Position numbers and translations under genes: made by a program. The notes below the pieces were generated by a model, which saw only the letters and a list, made by a program, of their open reading frames with translations, was not told the DNA's origin and ran no database searches. A DNA stretch of 57,144 nt, from contig JANWZA010000013.1 of assembly GCA_025054775.1 (NCBI GenBank), forward strand, positions 1 to 57,144, written 5' to 3'. This document shows, piece after piece, positions 33,431 through 43,448 of the stretch (positions within the stretch are counted from its first letter, which is position 1; every line of letters starts with the position of its first letter). The stretch comes from Microscillaceae bacterium. Its GTDB lineage: Bacteria; Bacteroidota; Bacteroidia; Cytophagales; Microscillaceae.

Positions 33431-36400
33431 ATGTTTAGTATTTGGGGCTATCTTCAAAAACGAATTTCTTTACAACTACTCTTTTGGTTTCTATTGATAG
33501 AATTCCCTGCTGAGTTTGCCTTAGTGTATGCCAGCTATTACCAAGCAAAATCTACCTTACAAGCTGAAATTATAGACAAGCTAAACAGTATAGCTGAAAG
33601 GCAAATTTTAGAAATTAATAATTACATCAAGCAAGAGGAAATAGACCTCACTATTCTTTCTAATACCAGCGATATTATCAATGCAGTAAAAGAATTAAAT
33701 GAAAGCTACGAAAAATACGGAAACGATGACAAACATGCTACTTTGATTGAGAACTATACCAAAGAATTACTAAGATACCAAAAAAATTTTGAATTTGAAC
33801 ACATTCTAGTGCTTAATCTCCAAGGAGAAGTTACTTTTTCAAACTCTATCTCTATTAATGTAGGCAAAAAAATTAGCCAGAGCAATTTTCCCGAACTTAC
33901 TAAATTGTATGAACGTGTTTTCACACTTTTGCAAGTAGAGTTTTCTGATTTTATTAGCTTGGACAACTTTGATAAGTTTGTTATCTTCGGAGGAGTACCC
34001 ATTCGTAATAGGGAAGGGCGTTTCCTAGGAGTGGTACTGGCAGAGATAAATAGTGAAACAATTGAAAAAGCCATCAATAATTACACAGGTTTAGGCAGAA
34101 CAGGCGAGAGCTTGCTTTTTTTTCAAAAAAATGAAACGGTTTACTTTGCTACCAACTCCCGATTCCAAAAAGCTACCCATGAGGCAGCTATTCCTTACAA
34201 TCCTCAAGAGATGCCCAAAGAGTTTTTTTTGGCCTTGCAAGGACAAAAAGGACAAATGATAGCTCATGATTACAAAGGTATTTCTTCGGTAATCAAATAT
34301 GCTTATGTTCCCTCGTTAAGAGCGGGCATTATTGTAAAGATAGCCACCGAGGAAGCATTCAAACCCATAGAAACATTACAAAGAGTATTATTTGTAATTG
34401 TCGTTCTCACTTTAGCAGTAGTCATATTTGTAGCTTTTAAGGTAGCGAGTACTTTCACAAAACCTATTCGCAGGTTATCCTATGTGGTACAAGCTATTGC
34501 CCAAGGTAACCTTGAAAAACGGTCTGATACCCAAGAGCAAAATGAAATAGGACAACTCGCACAAAGCATTAACCAAATGGCAGAGACCCTGCAAAAAAAT
34601 AAAGAAGAACTAGAGGCTTATAATCAAGAATTAGAGGAAAAAGTTGCCCAACGTACTGCAGAATTAGAAATAACACTTAAACAAGTACAAAAACAAAAAG
34701 AAGAATTGCTTGTCTCAGAAGAGGAGTTGAGGCAAACCGCCGAGGAAATGCAAGTAATCAACGAAGCCTTATCCCAAAAAGAAAAACGTTTCAGAAAAAT
34801 TATTGAAGATAATGTAATTGGCATGGCTATTTTAAGCAATGAAATGATAGTATTTGCTAATCAATCTTTTGTAAATACTTTAGAGTATCACCTTGAAGAA
34901 ATCTTTGGCAAAAGCCTAGAGGAAATGGTTACCCCTTTATATCGGCAAAGTTTCAAAAAGTTTTTGGCTAATTTTGAACAAGCCACAGAAACAGACAAGA
35001 ATGTTCCTAACCGCATGGAAGTAAAAATCTACACTAAAAAACGAAAAACCATTTGGGCAGATTTATCCTTAGTTCACGTCAATTTTGAAGGAGCAGACAG
35101 CGTACTAGTCAATTTAGTTGATATCACTGAAAAGAAAAATGCTGAAATCAAAATCAAAGAAAGTGAGCGAAAATTCAAAGCAATTTTTGAGAATATACAA
35201 GAGGGTTTCTTGCAGGTTTCAGAGTATGGGGAAATACTTATGGCAAATGACCAAGCCGCAAAAATACTCGGCTACCAAACCGCCGCAGACCTGAAGGGGA
35301 AAATTATTCAAGATGATATTTACCTCAACCCTGAAGATAGAGAGAAAATGCATCAAGCAATGAACAACAATAATGGAAAGGTAGATAACTATGAGGTATC
35401 TCTGAAAAAAGCAGATGGCACTCCTATCGTAGTAGAATTTGACAAACATTATGTAAAAGATGAAAATGGGCAACTTATTTTTATAGAAGGGCTGTTCAGA
35501 GATATTACCCAACGTAAAATGCAAGAACTTGCTCTCAAAGAAGCTAACGATAGGTTAATTGCCTCCCAAGAAGAACTACAACAAAATGCTGAAGAACTTG
35601 CTACCGTTAACGAAAATTTGAATAAAATCCTAGCCGAAGTCAAAGAAACTAATATTCAACTGGAAATTTCGCGGGAAATGCTCGCCAGACAAAAAGCAAA
35701 TATAGAACGCGACAATAAGATATTAGTACAATTAGCTCAAAACCAAGCTATACAAGCAGGCGATTGGCAAGAAGCCTTACAAATCATTACCCGAATTACT
35801 GCTAAACGACTCTATGCCGAGCGCGTAGGTATCTGGAATATTGAGAATGAATCTACCCTTCACCTAAATTGTATCTGTATGTATGACGCCGAAAACAAAG
35901 AGTACATCTCTCAACCTAAAATGTTTCAGTCTGCTTATCCTACATATTTTGAAAATATTTTAACAGGTAATGTTATCAATGCCATAGATGCTATACATCA
36001 CCCTCATACTCAGGAATTTGCCAAGAATTACTTTTTAGAAAACAATATCAAATCCACCTTAGATGTTCCCTTCTTTGGTAGAAACGGAGTAGCAGGCGTA
36101 CTTCGCATAGAAGGTAAATATACTTACCGAGACTGGGAAGCCGAAGATATTACCTTTGCCAAATCTATTGCAGATATGATAACTATTGCTTATAAGTCTT
36201 ACCAAAGAAAATTAGCTGAAGACCAATTAGCCAAGCAAAATGCTATTATTCAGAAAAAAAATGACGATATTATTGATAGTATTAACTATGCCAGCCGTAT
36301 CCAAAATGCTATCCTTCCTACTGATACCTTTATTGAGAGCCTATTTGAGGAGTATTTTGTGCTATTCAAACCAAGAGATATAGTTTCAGGTGATTTCTAC

Positions 36401-37021
36401 TGGTTTAGTAAGGTAGAAAATAAAATCATCGCTACTGCCGTAGATTGCACAGGGCACGGAGTACCTGGTGCTTTTATGAGTATGATTGGTACCCAAATGC
36501 TTAATGAAATCGTAAATCGTAGAAAAGTAATAAAACCACATGTGATTTTAACAGAGTTACACAAAAGCATAAGGAGAGCCTTAAAACAAGATGATATGTA
36601 TAACCGTGATGGCATGGATATGGCTATCATAGCCATTGACAAAGAAACCCAAACTATGGAATTTGCAGGTGCTAAAAATCCAATAGTTTACATTCAAAAT
36701 AAGCAGCTATTCTATATAAAAGGAACTAAATTCCCCATCGGTGGGGAACAGCGCGAAGAAGAAAGACTTTATGAACTTCATACCATAGATATCTCTCAGC
36801 CTACCTCTGTTTACCTCTTTACTGATGGCTACCAAGACCAGTTCGGTGGAAAAGAAGTGAAAAAATTTATGATTGCCAATCTACGAAATTTATTTTTAGA
36901 AATTCACGAAGAGCCAATGATTATCCAAAGAGAGATACTAAACAATACGATTGAACAATGGAAAGAAGATGGTAAGCAAAACCAAGTTGATGATATCTTG
37001 ATAATTGGACTTAGGGTCTAA
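33431..37021 (+). CDS. Cache-HAMP-PAS-PAS-GAF receptor with SpoIIE-type PP2C phosphatase output
   Basis: 1196 aa. TM1 (about 12-33), periplasmic dCache-like sensor (about 36-315; FGGVPIRNREGRFLGVVLAE typical), TM2 (about 318-338), HAMP (340-395), coiled coil, PAS (about 454-570), PAS (about 580-695), coiled coil, GAF (about 760-925), then a SpoIIE/PP2C domain (about 955-1196). Phosphatase metal motifs are intact: SGDFYWFSK, DCTGHGVPGAFMSM, NRDGMDMA and FTDGYQDQFGG. Such enzymes dephosphorylate anti-anti-sigma-like or other phosphoproteins. No anti-sigma factor lies nearby. It lies 42 bp after the orphan UrtA-like protein. The phosphatase domain closely resembles the one at 47782. Confidence 0.9.
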   Translation: MFSIWGYLQKRISLQLLFWFLLIEFPAEFALVYASYYQAKSTLQAEIIDKLNSIAERQILEINNYIKQEEIDLTILSNTSDIINAVKELNESYEKYGNDDKHATLIENYTKELLRYQKNFEFEHILVLNLQGEVTFSNSISINVGKKISQSNFPELTKLYERVFTLLQVEFSDFISLDNFDKFVIFGGVPIRNREGRFLGVVLAEINSETIEKAINNYTGLGRTGESLLFFQKNETVYFATNSRFQKATHEAAIPYNPQEMPKEFFLALQGQKGQMIAHDYKGISSVIKYAYVPSLRAGIIVKIATEEAFKPIETLQRVLFVIVVLTLAVVIFVAFKVASTFTKPIRRLSYVVQAIAQGNLEKRSDTQEQNEIGQLAQSINQMAETLQKNKEELEAYNQELEEKVAQRTAELEITLKQVQKQKEELLVSEEELRQTAEEMQVINEALSQKEKRFRKIIEDNVIGMAILSNEMIVFANQSFVNTLEYHLEEIFGKSLEEMVTPLYRQSFKKFLANFEQATETDKNVPNRMEVKIYTKKRKTIWADLSLVHVNFEGADSVLVNLVDITEKKNAEIKIKESERKFKAIFENIQEGFLQVSEYGEILMANDQAAKILGYQTAADLKGKIIQDDIYLNPEDREKMHQAMNNNNGKVDNYEVSLKKADGTPIVVEFDKHYVKDENGQLIFIEGLFRDITQRKMQELALKEANDRLIASQEELQQNAEELATVNENLNKILAEVKETNIQLEISREMLARQKANIERDNKILVQLAQNQAIQAGDWQEALQIITRITAKRLYAERVGIWNIENESTLHLNCICMYDAENKEYISQPKMFQSAYPTYFENILTGNVINAIDAIHHPHTQEFAKNYFLENNIKSTLDVPFFGRNGVAGVLRIEGKYTYRDWEAEDITFAKSIADMITIAYKSYQRKLAEDQLAKQNAIIQKKNDDIIDSINYASRIQNAILPTDTFIESLFEEYFVLFKPRDIVSGDFYWFSKVENKIIATAVDCTGHGVPGAFMSMIGTQMLNEIVNRRKVIKPHVILTELHKSIRRALKQDDMYNRDGMDMAIIAIDKETQTMEFAGAKNPIVYIQNKQLFYIKGTKFPIGGEQREEERLYELHTIDISQPTSVYLFTDGYQDQFGGKEVKKFMIANLRNLFLEIHEEPMIIQREILNNTIEQWKEDGKQNQVDDILIIGLRV

Positions 37022-37070
37022 ACCTACCACATACGTAATTTCATTTTATAGAGCTTTTGAAATATTTTGC

Positions 37071-38552
37071 ATGAAAGTTCAAGAGATTATTAAACAGACT
37101 AATTTCCCTGCTTTGCAAACATTTCTGCAACAACAACAGATTACTTGCAGGCAAATTGTGGAATATTATTTAAAGAACATCGATTTGAAAAACAAACAAC
37201 TTAACGCATTTATTGAAATATACGCCCACGAAGCCCTCACACGTGCCAGTGAGATTGATAATAAAATTACCACAAAACAACCTCTAGGCAAATTAGCAGG
37301 TATGGTTATTGGGCTAAAAGATGTAATTGCTTACCAAAACCACCCCTTACAAGCTAGTAGTAAAATTTTGCAAGGCTTTCAATCACAATTCTCTGCCACA
37401 GTAGTAGAAAGATTGCTCGCCGAAGATGCAATTATTATCGGCAGACAGAATTGCGACGAGTTTGGTATGGGCTCTTCTAATGAAAATTCAATATTCGGGG
37501 CAGTATGTAATGCTCTCAACCCTGAAAGAGTAGCAGGTGGCTCTTCAGGAGGGTCTGCTGTAGCCGTGCAAGCAGACATGTGTCGGGCCTCTATTGGTTC
37601 GGATACGGGTGGTTCGGTACGTCAGCCTGCCGCTTTTTGTGGAGTGATTGGGTTAAAACCAACCTATTCACGCATTTCGCGCTGGGGCTTGGTAGCTTAC
37701 GCCTCTTCTTTCGATTGCATCGGTCTGATTACTAAAGATATTTTTGACACTGCCCTCCTTTTAGAGGTAATAGCAGGAAAAGATGAGTATGATAGTACTG
37801 TATCGCAAAAACCTGTACCTGCGTATTCACAGTGCATAAATCAATCTATTAAAAAAGCATGGAGAATTGCTTATTTGCAAGAAGCCTTGCAAAGTACTGC
37901 TGTTAGTCCTGCAGTAAAGCATCGTACTTGGCAAAAAATTCAACAATTGCAAGCCGAAGGGCATATTGTAGAGCCTGTTAGCTTTCCCTTTTTGGATTAT
38001 ATTCTGCCTACTTATTACATTCTCACTACCGCCGAAGCAAGTAGTAATTTAGCCCGCTATGATGGCATAAAATTTGGCTGGCGTGCCGAAAACTGCTCTA
38101 CCATAGAACAACTTTACAAACAAACACGCACTCAAGGTTTTGGCAGAGAAGTGCGTAAACGTATTATGCTTGGTACTTATGTACTCTCTGCTGACTATTA
38201 CGATGCCTACTATCTTAAAGCTCAAAAAGTCAGACAACTTATTAAGCAAGCTACCGACAAACTTTGGCAAAATTATGATTTCTTGATATTACCTACTACC
38301 CCACGTACTGCTTTTTGTTTGAATGAAATACAACAAGAACCTATGCAAATGTATTTGGAAGACATTTTTACCGTTCAAGCTAATCTTACAGGTATACCTG
38401 CTATTTCTATTCCCAATGGCATCGACGAGGAAGGCATGCCTATCGGATTACAAATTATGGCTAATTATTTTCAAGAAACTCAACTTTTAGCTTTTGCAAA
38501 TGCAATTTTACAACGTAAAGTTTGTAATTTTGAAAACTCGGAAAACCAATGA
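37071..38552 (+). CDS. gatA: Asp-tRNA(Asn)/Glu-tRNA(Gln) amidotransferase subunit A
   Basis: 493 aa from ATG 37071 (MKVQEIIKQTNFPALQTFLQ); an upstream TTG at 37005 would overlap the phosphatase gene. The amidase-signature catalytic triad is visible: Lys83 (GLKDVI), cis-Ser158 (AGGSSGGS) and nucleophile Ser182 (TGGSVRQPA), with the 75- and 24-residue spacing expected. It releases ammonia from glutamine for transfer to mischarged tRNA by GatB. gatB and gatC are elsewhere. It sits 49 bp after the phosphatase gene and 12 bp before the guanylyltransferase gene. Confidence 0.94.
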   Translation: MKVQEIIKQTNFPALQTFLQQQQITCRQIVEYYLKNIDLKNKQLNAFIEIYAHEALTRASEIDNKITTKQPLGKLAGMVIGLKDVIAYQNHPLQASSKILQGFQSQFSATVVERLLAEDAIIIGRQNCDEFGMGSSNENSIFGAVCNALNPERVAGGSSGGSAVAVQADMCRASIGSDTGGSVRQPAAFCGVIGLKPTYSRISRWGLVAYASSFDCIGLITKDIFDTALLLEVIAGKDEYDSTVSQKPVPAYSQCINQSIKKAWRIAYLQEALQSTAVSPAVKHRTWQKIQQLQAEGHIVEPVSFPFLDYILPTYYILTTAEASSNLARYDGIKFGWRAENCSTIEQLYKQTRTQGFGREVRKRIMLGTYVLSADYYDAYYLKAQKVRQLIKQATDKLWQNYDFLILPTTPRTAFCLNEIQQEPMQMYLEDIFTVQANLTGIPAISIPNGIDEEGMPIGLQIMANYFQETQLLAFANAILQRKVCNFENSENQ

Positions 38553-38564
38553 AAACAAAATCAT

Positions 38565-39644
38565 ATGACAAATAAACATCAGTATGTAGTAATTATGGCA
38601 GGTGGAGGAGGGACGCGTCTCTGGCCTCATAGCCGTAACCATAAACCTAAACAATTTCAAGATATTTTAGGAAAAGGTAAAACTTTATTACAGGAAACCA
38701 TAGCGCGGTTTCTCCCTATTTGCCCTTCCAAAAACATCTATATTGTAACTCACCAAGATTACGTAGAAATTGTAAAAGCACAATTGCCTTTTTTACAAGA
38801 TGAACAAATACTCGCCGAACCTATAAAACGAAATACCGCTCCTTGTATCGCTTATGCCAGCTATAAAATCAAACTTAAAGACCCCAAAGCGTGTATCGTA
38901 GTTACACCTGCAGACCAAATAATTGACAATCAAGATATTTTTACAGACACCATACAAAAAGCTCTTAAAAAAGTAGCTAATAATGACTATTTACTTACAA
39001 TCGGTATCACACCTACCCGCCCTGATACAGGCTATGGCTACATTCAATACGAGGAGGAGTTTGCTCGTAAAACCGTAAAAAAAGTGAAAACTTTTATTGA
39101 AAAACCTGACCTTGCTACGGCAATCAAATTTTTAGAAAGTGGGGAGTTTTTTTGGAATTCGGGTATTTTTATTTGGAATGTACAAAGTATTACGCGTGCT
39201 TTAGAAAGATACCTCACCGAAACTGCCGAACTCTTTCATGAAGCGCAAATTGATTTTTTTACCGAACGCGAAAAAAAAGCGATTGAAAAAGTATATGCAG
39301 CTTGTGCAAGCGACTCCATTGATAAAGGTGTGATGGAAAAAGCAGACAATGTATATATGATAAATGCCCGCTTTCAATGGTCTGATGTGGGCACTTGGAA
39401 ATCACTTTATGATATCTCTGCCAAAGATAGCAATAACAATGTATTAGTAGGTAATCAACTTATTTACCAAACAAAGAATTGTATTATCAACACACCCAAA
39501 GAGCGTCTCGTGGTGGTGCAAGGACTTGACAATTACATTATTGTAGAACATGATAACGTATTGATGATTTGCAGAAAAGAAGATGAGCAATTAGTCCGAG
39601 ACTTTGTAATTGATGCTAAAAGTAAAGGAAGTGAATTTGTTTGA
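38565..39644 (+). CDS. manC: Mannose-1-phosphate guanylyltransferase
   Basis: 359 aa. Nucleotidyltransferase start VVIMAGGGGTRLWPHSRNHK with KPKQF, then VTPADQII with the metal Asp, TRPDTGYGYIQYE, VKTFIEKPD, and FFWNSGIFIWNV, all ManC-type. It makes GDP-mannose from mannose-1-phosphate and GTP for glycan synthesis. Its length fits the single-domain form; the C-terminal phosphomannose-isomerase cupin of bifunctional ManC/AlgA is absent. It follows gatA by 12 bp and may share the transcript. Confidence 0.92.
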   Translation: MTNKHQYVVIMAGGGGTRLWPHSRNHKPKQFQDILGKGKTLLQETIARFLPICPSKNIYIVTHQDYVEIVKAQLPFLQDEQILAEPIKRNTAPCIAYASYKIKLKDPKACIVVTPADQIIDNQDIFTDTIQKALKKVANNDYLLTIGITPTRPDTGYGYIQYEEEFARKTVKKVKTFIEKPDLATAIKFLESGEFFWNSGIFIWNVQSITRALERYLTETAELFHEAQIDFFTEREKKAIEKVYAACASDSIDKGVMEKADNVYMINARFQWSDVGTWKSLYDISAKDSNNNVLVGNQLIYQTKNCIINTPKERLVVVQGLDNYIIVEHDNVLMICRKEDEQLVRDFVIDAKSKGSEFV

Positions 39645-39795
39645 GTCTTACTTTCAACATTAAATTACACTCAACTAAAATACTTTTGCCTCTCGTAAAT
39701 TGCAAAGTCTTGTAAATCAAGTGCTCATTATAGAAAGTTACCAACTGAGTTTATTTGCCGTCTTAAATCTTATTGCTCAAGATGGTGAACATAGC

Positions 39796-41538
39796 TCACT
39801 TCCATACTTTATCTAATTCAGTTTTTACAAATTGCATCAAAGAAGCAATGTAGGGAGCCGAAAAATCAAACTGAATACCTGCCGTTTGATAAATTTCAGG
39901 AATAGTTGCCATGCTACCCAAACCTAAGGCTTGAAAATATTTCTCTAAGGTTTCTTGTGGGTTTTCACGATAATTTTTCCAAATAGCAATTGCACCGAGT
40001 TGTGCCATGGCGTATTCAATATAGTAAAAGGGGAGTTCAAAGATATGGAGTTGCTTTTGCCAGAGGTTTTGCTTAAAGTGTTCTAATCCTGTCCAATTTG
40101 TAATTTTGTCGCTAAAACGGTCAAAAAGTTGTACCCACGTTTGCGTTCTTTGCTCGGTAGTATGGGTAGGATTTTCATAAATCCAGTGTTGAAATTTATC
40201 TATGGTAGCTACCCAAGGCAGGGTTGTGAGCAAATCGCATAGATGCTCGGCTTTGGCACGCTGGAGGTCTTGTGGGTTCTCAAAGAATTCATCCCAAAAA
40301 TCCATCGTAATAAGTTCCATAGTCATAGAAGCTAATTCAGCAACCTCGGCAGGGGGGCTTTTGAAGGCAATGAGAGGTATGTCCCTGGTCAGAAAGTTAT
40401 GCAAGGCGTGTCCACTTTCATGTAAGAGTGTAACTACATCGCGCATCAAAGAGGCAGCATTCATAAAAATAAATGGTACGCCTGTTTCTAGTAGTGGATA
40501 GTTGTAGCCTCCTGCGGCTTTACTTTTGCGAGATTCAAGGTCAAGATGCCCCATGGCTTGCATAATTTGCAGTTTTTTACCTACTTCAGGATGCAGACGG
40601 CTAAGGCAACGAATGGTTTTGTCTAAAAGTTCTTGGGCATTTTCAAAAGGGCGTAAGGGTTGTTCTCCTTCGGCAGTAGCTTGACTATCCCAAGGGAAAA
40701 AAGTTTCTACTCCTAATTTTTTGCGTTTTTTTTCGATAATTTTATCTAAAAGAGGCACAGCGGTCTGTTCAATGCTATCATGGAAGGCAAAACAGTCTTC
40801 TTTGGTATAGTCAAAGCGACTCTTTGCTTTGAACATATAATCGCGGTAATTGTCAAATCCTGTATTTTGAGCTATCTTGTGCCGTAGAGCTACTAACTGG
40901 TTCATTATCTCGTCAATTCTTGCTTTGTCTTGTAGGCGTCTTTGTTGGATTTTGAAATAAACTTCTTTTCTGACATGGCGATTGCTATCTTGCAATTTTT
41001 GCGAAGCCTGTTGTAAGGTTTGTTCTCTGCCTTCAATTTCTACGGTCATAGCCCCCACGATTTCGGTATATTTTTGAGCAATAATTTGCATTTCTGCTAA
41101 AAGTGGGACGTTCTCTTCTCTGTAAATTTCAATTTCTTTTTGCAGTTCACGTTTAAGTAGGAAATAGGGTTTTTGCTCTCGGGCTAGGGTTTGTAAATAA
41201 GGGCTTTGATATAATTTTTTATTCAATTTATCGCGTAGTGGGGCAATTTTAGGCTCAATCTCTGCTACGAAGTATTGAAAGGCTTGGGCATATTCAGCAT
41301 TATCCGTATGGCAGGTCATGCGGATATATCTCCAGGCTAACTCTTCTGAAACAACTGCCTCTAATTCATTCAGATTGGTTAAAAATTGCTTCAAATCTGC
41401 CTCATTTTCAATATCTTGGCTAATTAATTTTTCGTAATAAGGGGCTAAATTCTCCCACTTGCTTATACTAAAATCCTGAGGTAAATATTGACGAGTAGGT
41501 TTTTGCGGAATTTCTAACACAGAATTTTGAGTAGTCAT
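39796..41538 (-). CDS. pepF: M3-family oligoendopeptidase (PepF-like)
   Basis: 580 aa zinc metallopeptidase. The zinc motif HESGHALHNFL (HExxH, about residue 372) has a downstream ligand Glu in the SPPAEVAELASMTMELI region. N-terminal segments (AVVSEELAWRYIRMTCHTDN) match oligoendopeptidase F. There is no signal peptide, so it is cytosolic and trims short peptides. It is a single minus-strand gene. The 150-bp gap to the convergent manC has no obvious terminator. Confidence 0.92.
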   Translation of the reverse strand: MTTQNSVLEIPQKPTRQYLPQDFSISKWENLAPYYEKLISQDIENEADLKQFLTNLNELEAVVSEELAWRYIRMTCHTDNAEYAQAFQYFVAEIEPKIAPLRDKLNKKLYQSPYLQTLAREQKPYFLLKRELQKEIEIYREENVPLLAEMQIIAQKYTEIVGAMTVEIEGREQTLQQASQKLQDSNRHVRKEVYFKIQQRRLQDKARIDEIMNQLVALRHKIAQNTGFDNYRDYMFKAKSRFDYTKEDCFAFHDSIEQTAVPLLDKIIEKKRKKLGVETFFPWDSQATAEGEQPLRPFENAQELLDKTIRCLSRLHPEVGKKLQIMQAMGHLDLESRKSKAAGGYNYPLLETGVPFIFMNAASLMRDVVTLLHESGHALHNFLTRDIPLIAFKSPPAEVAELASMTMELITMDFWDEFFENPQDLQRAKAEHLCDLLTTLPWVATIDKFQHWIYENPTHTTEQRTQTWVQLFDRFSDKITNWTGLEHFKQNLWQKQLHIFELPFYYIEYAMAQLGAIAIWKNYRENPQETLEKYFQALGLGSMATIPEIYQTAGIQFDFSAPYIASLMQFVKTELDKVWK

Positions 41539-41627
41539 GTTTGAAGCTAATATAAATTAGAATTAAAGTTTTTTTTGAGAAGCAAAGATATGGAAAAGTA
41601 GAATCTTTTATGCAATTATTTGTAAAG

Positions 41628-41675
41628 AAGATAAAAAACACTTTACAAGTTTTAGGAAAAACTTGTAAAGTGTTT
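41628..41675 (-). terminator. Strong terminator after the DUF4178 gene
   Basis: 17-bp perfect stem (aaacactttacaagttt, 41636-41652, with 41659-41675), 6-nt loop. On the minus strand it is followed by a T-rich tract, so it ends the kdtA-ftsE-DUF4178 transcript. On the plus strand nothing is being transcribed here. Confidence 0.9.
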
Positions 41676-41702
41676 GAAAATAAGTTTGAAATAGCTTACA
41701 AG

Positions 41703-43325
41703 TTATTTCCCTGAACGTCCACCGCGAGAGCGATAAGAAGACGAGCTTGATGAGCTACTGCTGGATGAGTAACTAGAACTACCTGAAGAGTAACGCGAAG
41801 TGCGGGAAGGGGGAGAGGAGTAATTACCAGTACCTGAACTAAAACTTCTACCTGAGGAGGGGCTTGTACTATAACTAGAACTTGTACTTGGCGAACTTCT
41901 GTCTATTGATTTGCGGGTGGATGTACTTCCAGCAGGGCGCGTATTAGGATTAGTAGGGGTACGTGGAGCACTTTGCTCTACACGGCTACGAACTTTTTCT
42001 CTAAAACTTTCCATAGCAGCTCTGCGTTGCTCAAATACGGTAGGAGGAAGTGTTTTTTGAGCAATCGCCCCTGTGGTTCCATATTGATAAGCACCAGTAG
42101 GAGTTCGCACTCCATAGTAAGGTTGCTGTCCATAGTAGTTATTACGATAATCGTAGTAATGGGTACGATATACAGGTGCAGCCATGAGGTTGAACATATT
42201 GCTCATAAACGCATACTTGCCGTAGAATTCCCAAAATGAATCACCCGTAACAGGGTCTTGTCGCCATTGTCCGTATTTTTCATTTCCTACATAGTTAGCA
42301 TATCCAGGAGGAGCAGGGACTTTGTTGATTTTTCCATCTTCTCCTTTGGAGGCTAATTCCATGTATTGGTTATCCAAATTACGTTGAAAGAATTCTGGGC
42401 TAACGGTCATCCATGGGGTAATCGTTTCTTTGCGTAAGTTAGGGTCAGTTACATTAGTAATAACTTTGTATTTATGTTCAAAGTTGCCGTTGTTTTCGCG
42501 CATGTCTTCTAAAATAATAGAAAAAGTTGGGTAGTTTTTATGTTGTTCGATTAAATTATCCACAGGGCTGTTAGCATAACTTGCGCGTGTAGTTTGACTA
42601 CTTGGGGAACTTGAACCCGAAGAGTAACTATTGTACGTAGTAGGGCGGTTATCATAGGTTTTCGTTTTGCTTGGAGAAAAGAGCCAAACTAATAACCAGA
42701 TGCCTACAATAGCTAACACTGCATAAAAGACGTATTTGCCAATACTTTTTGTACTGCTACTACTTTCACCATTGCTTAAAGCATACATATTACTACCTTT
42801 GTTATCGATTTCTTCAGTACTAGCTAAAATATTGGAGAAGCTGTATTCATCTACCACAATGCCGATATGTGCCTCAAAATCCTCAGGTCCCCATTGTTCT
42901 ATGTTAAGGAGTTCTTTTTTTGAATCGTCGTAGTAAGTCCAAGAGATAAGTTCTTCCCACTTATCTGTATCGGTATTTCTGAAATAGCCTACTCCTTCCC
43001 CGTGTTTGTAATAGGTTTTGCCTTTGAAGGTGAGGCGGGTAGGGGGAGTTTCATTAAGTTTTATATAATCTACCACGTTTTCCTCAATTTGGTGAATATT
43101 GATGGGTTGTGTGATAGTACATTCCAAGCCTGTATCTTTCTCTTCTACGTGTAAGAAGATAGATTCGCGTTCACCAATAGCAGTAAGTTTGTACTCGTCG
43201 GTGAAATAGTCATTGCCCCAATCATATTCGTACCAGGCTTCCACTCGCCATGTTTTGAAGTTATAATCCACGAAGTAGCCTTTCCGCATCTGATTGAGCT
43301 TTATATTGGTTGGGTCGAAAGCCAT
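41703..43325 (-). CDS. DUF4178 membrane protein with Ser-rich C-terminal tail
   Basis: 540 aa from ATG 43325 (MAFDPTNIKLNQMRKGYFVD). A longer frame to 43466 would begin inside the ftsE gene and cross the likely -7 box. N-terminal DUF4178 (about 5-150; RKGYFVDYNFKTWRVEAWYE, LTFKGKTYYKHGEGVGYF). There is one membrane helix around residue 200 (YVFYAVLAIVGIWLLVWLF), then a region with YYGQQPYYGVRTPTGAYQYG, and a low-complexity Ser/Tyr/Arg-rich end, finishing in a Ser run and RSRGGRSGK. DUF4178 function is unknown. It follows the FtsE-like gene on the same strand, past a 24-bp tandem duplication. Confidence 0.75.
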   Translation of the reverse strand: MAFDPTNIKLNQMRKGYFVDYNFKTWRVEAWYEYDWGNDYFTDEYKLTAIGERESIFLHVEEKDTGLECTITQPINIHQIEENVVDYIKLNETPPTRLTFKGKTYYKHGEGVGYFRNTDTDKWEELISWTYYDDSKKELLNIEQWGPEDFEAHIGIVVDEYSFSNILASTEEIDNKGSNMYALSNGESSSSTKSIGKYVFYAVLAIVGIWLLVWLFSPSKTKTYDNRPTTYNSYSSGSSSPSSQTTRASYANSPVDNLIEQHKNYPTFSIILEDMRENNGNFEHKYKVITNVTDPNLRKETITPWMTVSPEFFQRNLDNQYMELASKGEDGKINKVPAPPGYANYVGNEKYGQWRQDPVTGDSFWEFYGKYAFMSNMFNLMAAPVYRTHYYDYRNNYYGQQPYYGVRTPTGAYQYGTTGAIAQKTLPPTVFEQRRAAMESFREKVRSRVEQSAPRTPTNPNTRPAGSTSTRKSIDRSSPSTSSSYSTSPSSGRSFSSGTGNYSSPPSRTSRYSSGSSSYSSSSSSSSSSSYRSRGGRSGK

Positions 43326-43358
43326 AATATTTACGAGTTTAGGGTTAAACAATTTTTT

Positions 43359-43366
43359 CAAAGATA
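43359..43366 (-). promoter_or_regulatory. Putative -7 box (TATCTTTG) of the DUF4178 gene
   Basis: TAnnTTTG on the minus strand, 33 bp upstream of the ATG at 43325. It supports that start over the longer frame. Confidence 0.45.
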
Positions 43367-43400
43367 ATACTTTTTTTAAGAAAAAGCGTAAAAATTGAAT

Positions 43401-43448
43401 ATTTTTTCTTAAATTTGTCTTAAAATTTTTTCTTAAATTTGTCTTAAA
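43401..43448. repeat. Perfect 24-bp tandem duplication at the 3' end of ftsE
   Basis: 43401-43424 is repeated exactly at 43425-43448 (each copy contains cttaaatttgtcttaaa). The ftsE stop (43433-43435) lies in the copy nearer the gene; the other copy is intergenic. Read in the unused long frame of the next gene, it would encode FKTNLRKN twice. Confidence 0.85.
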
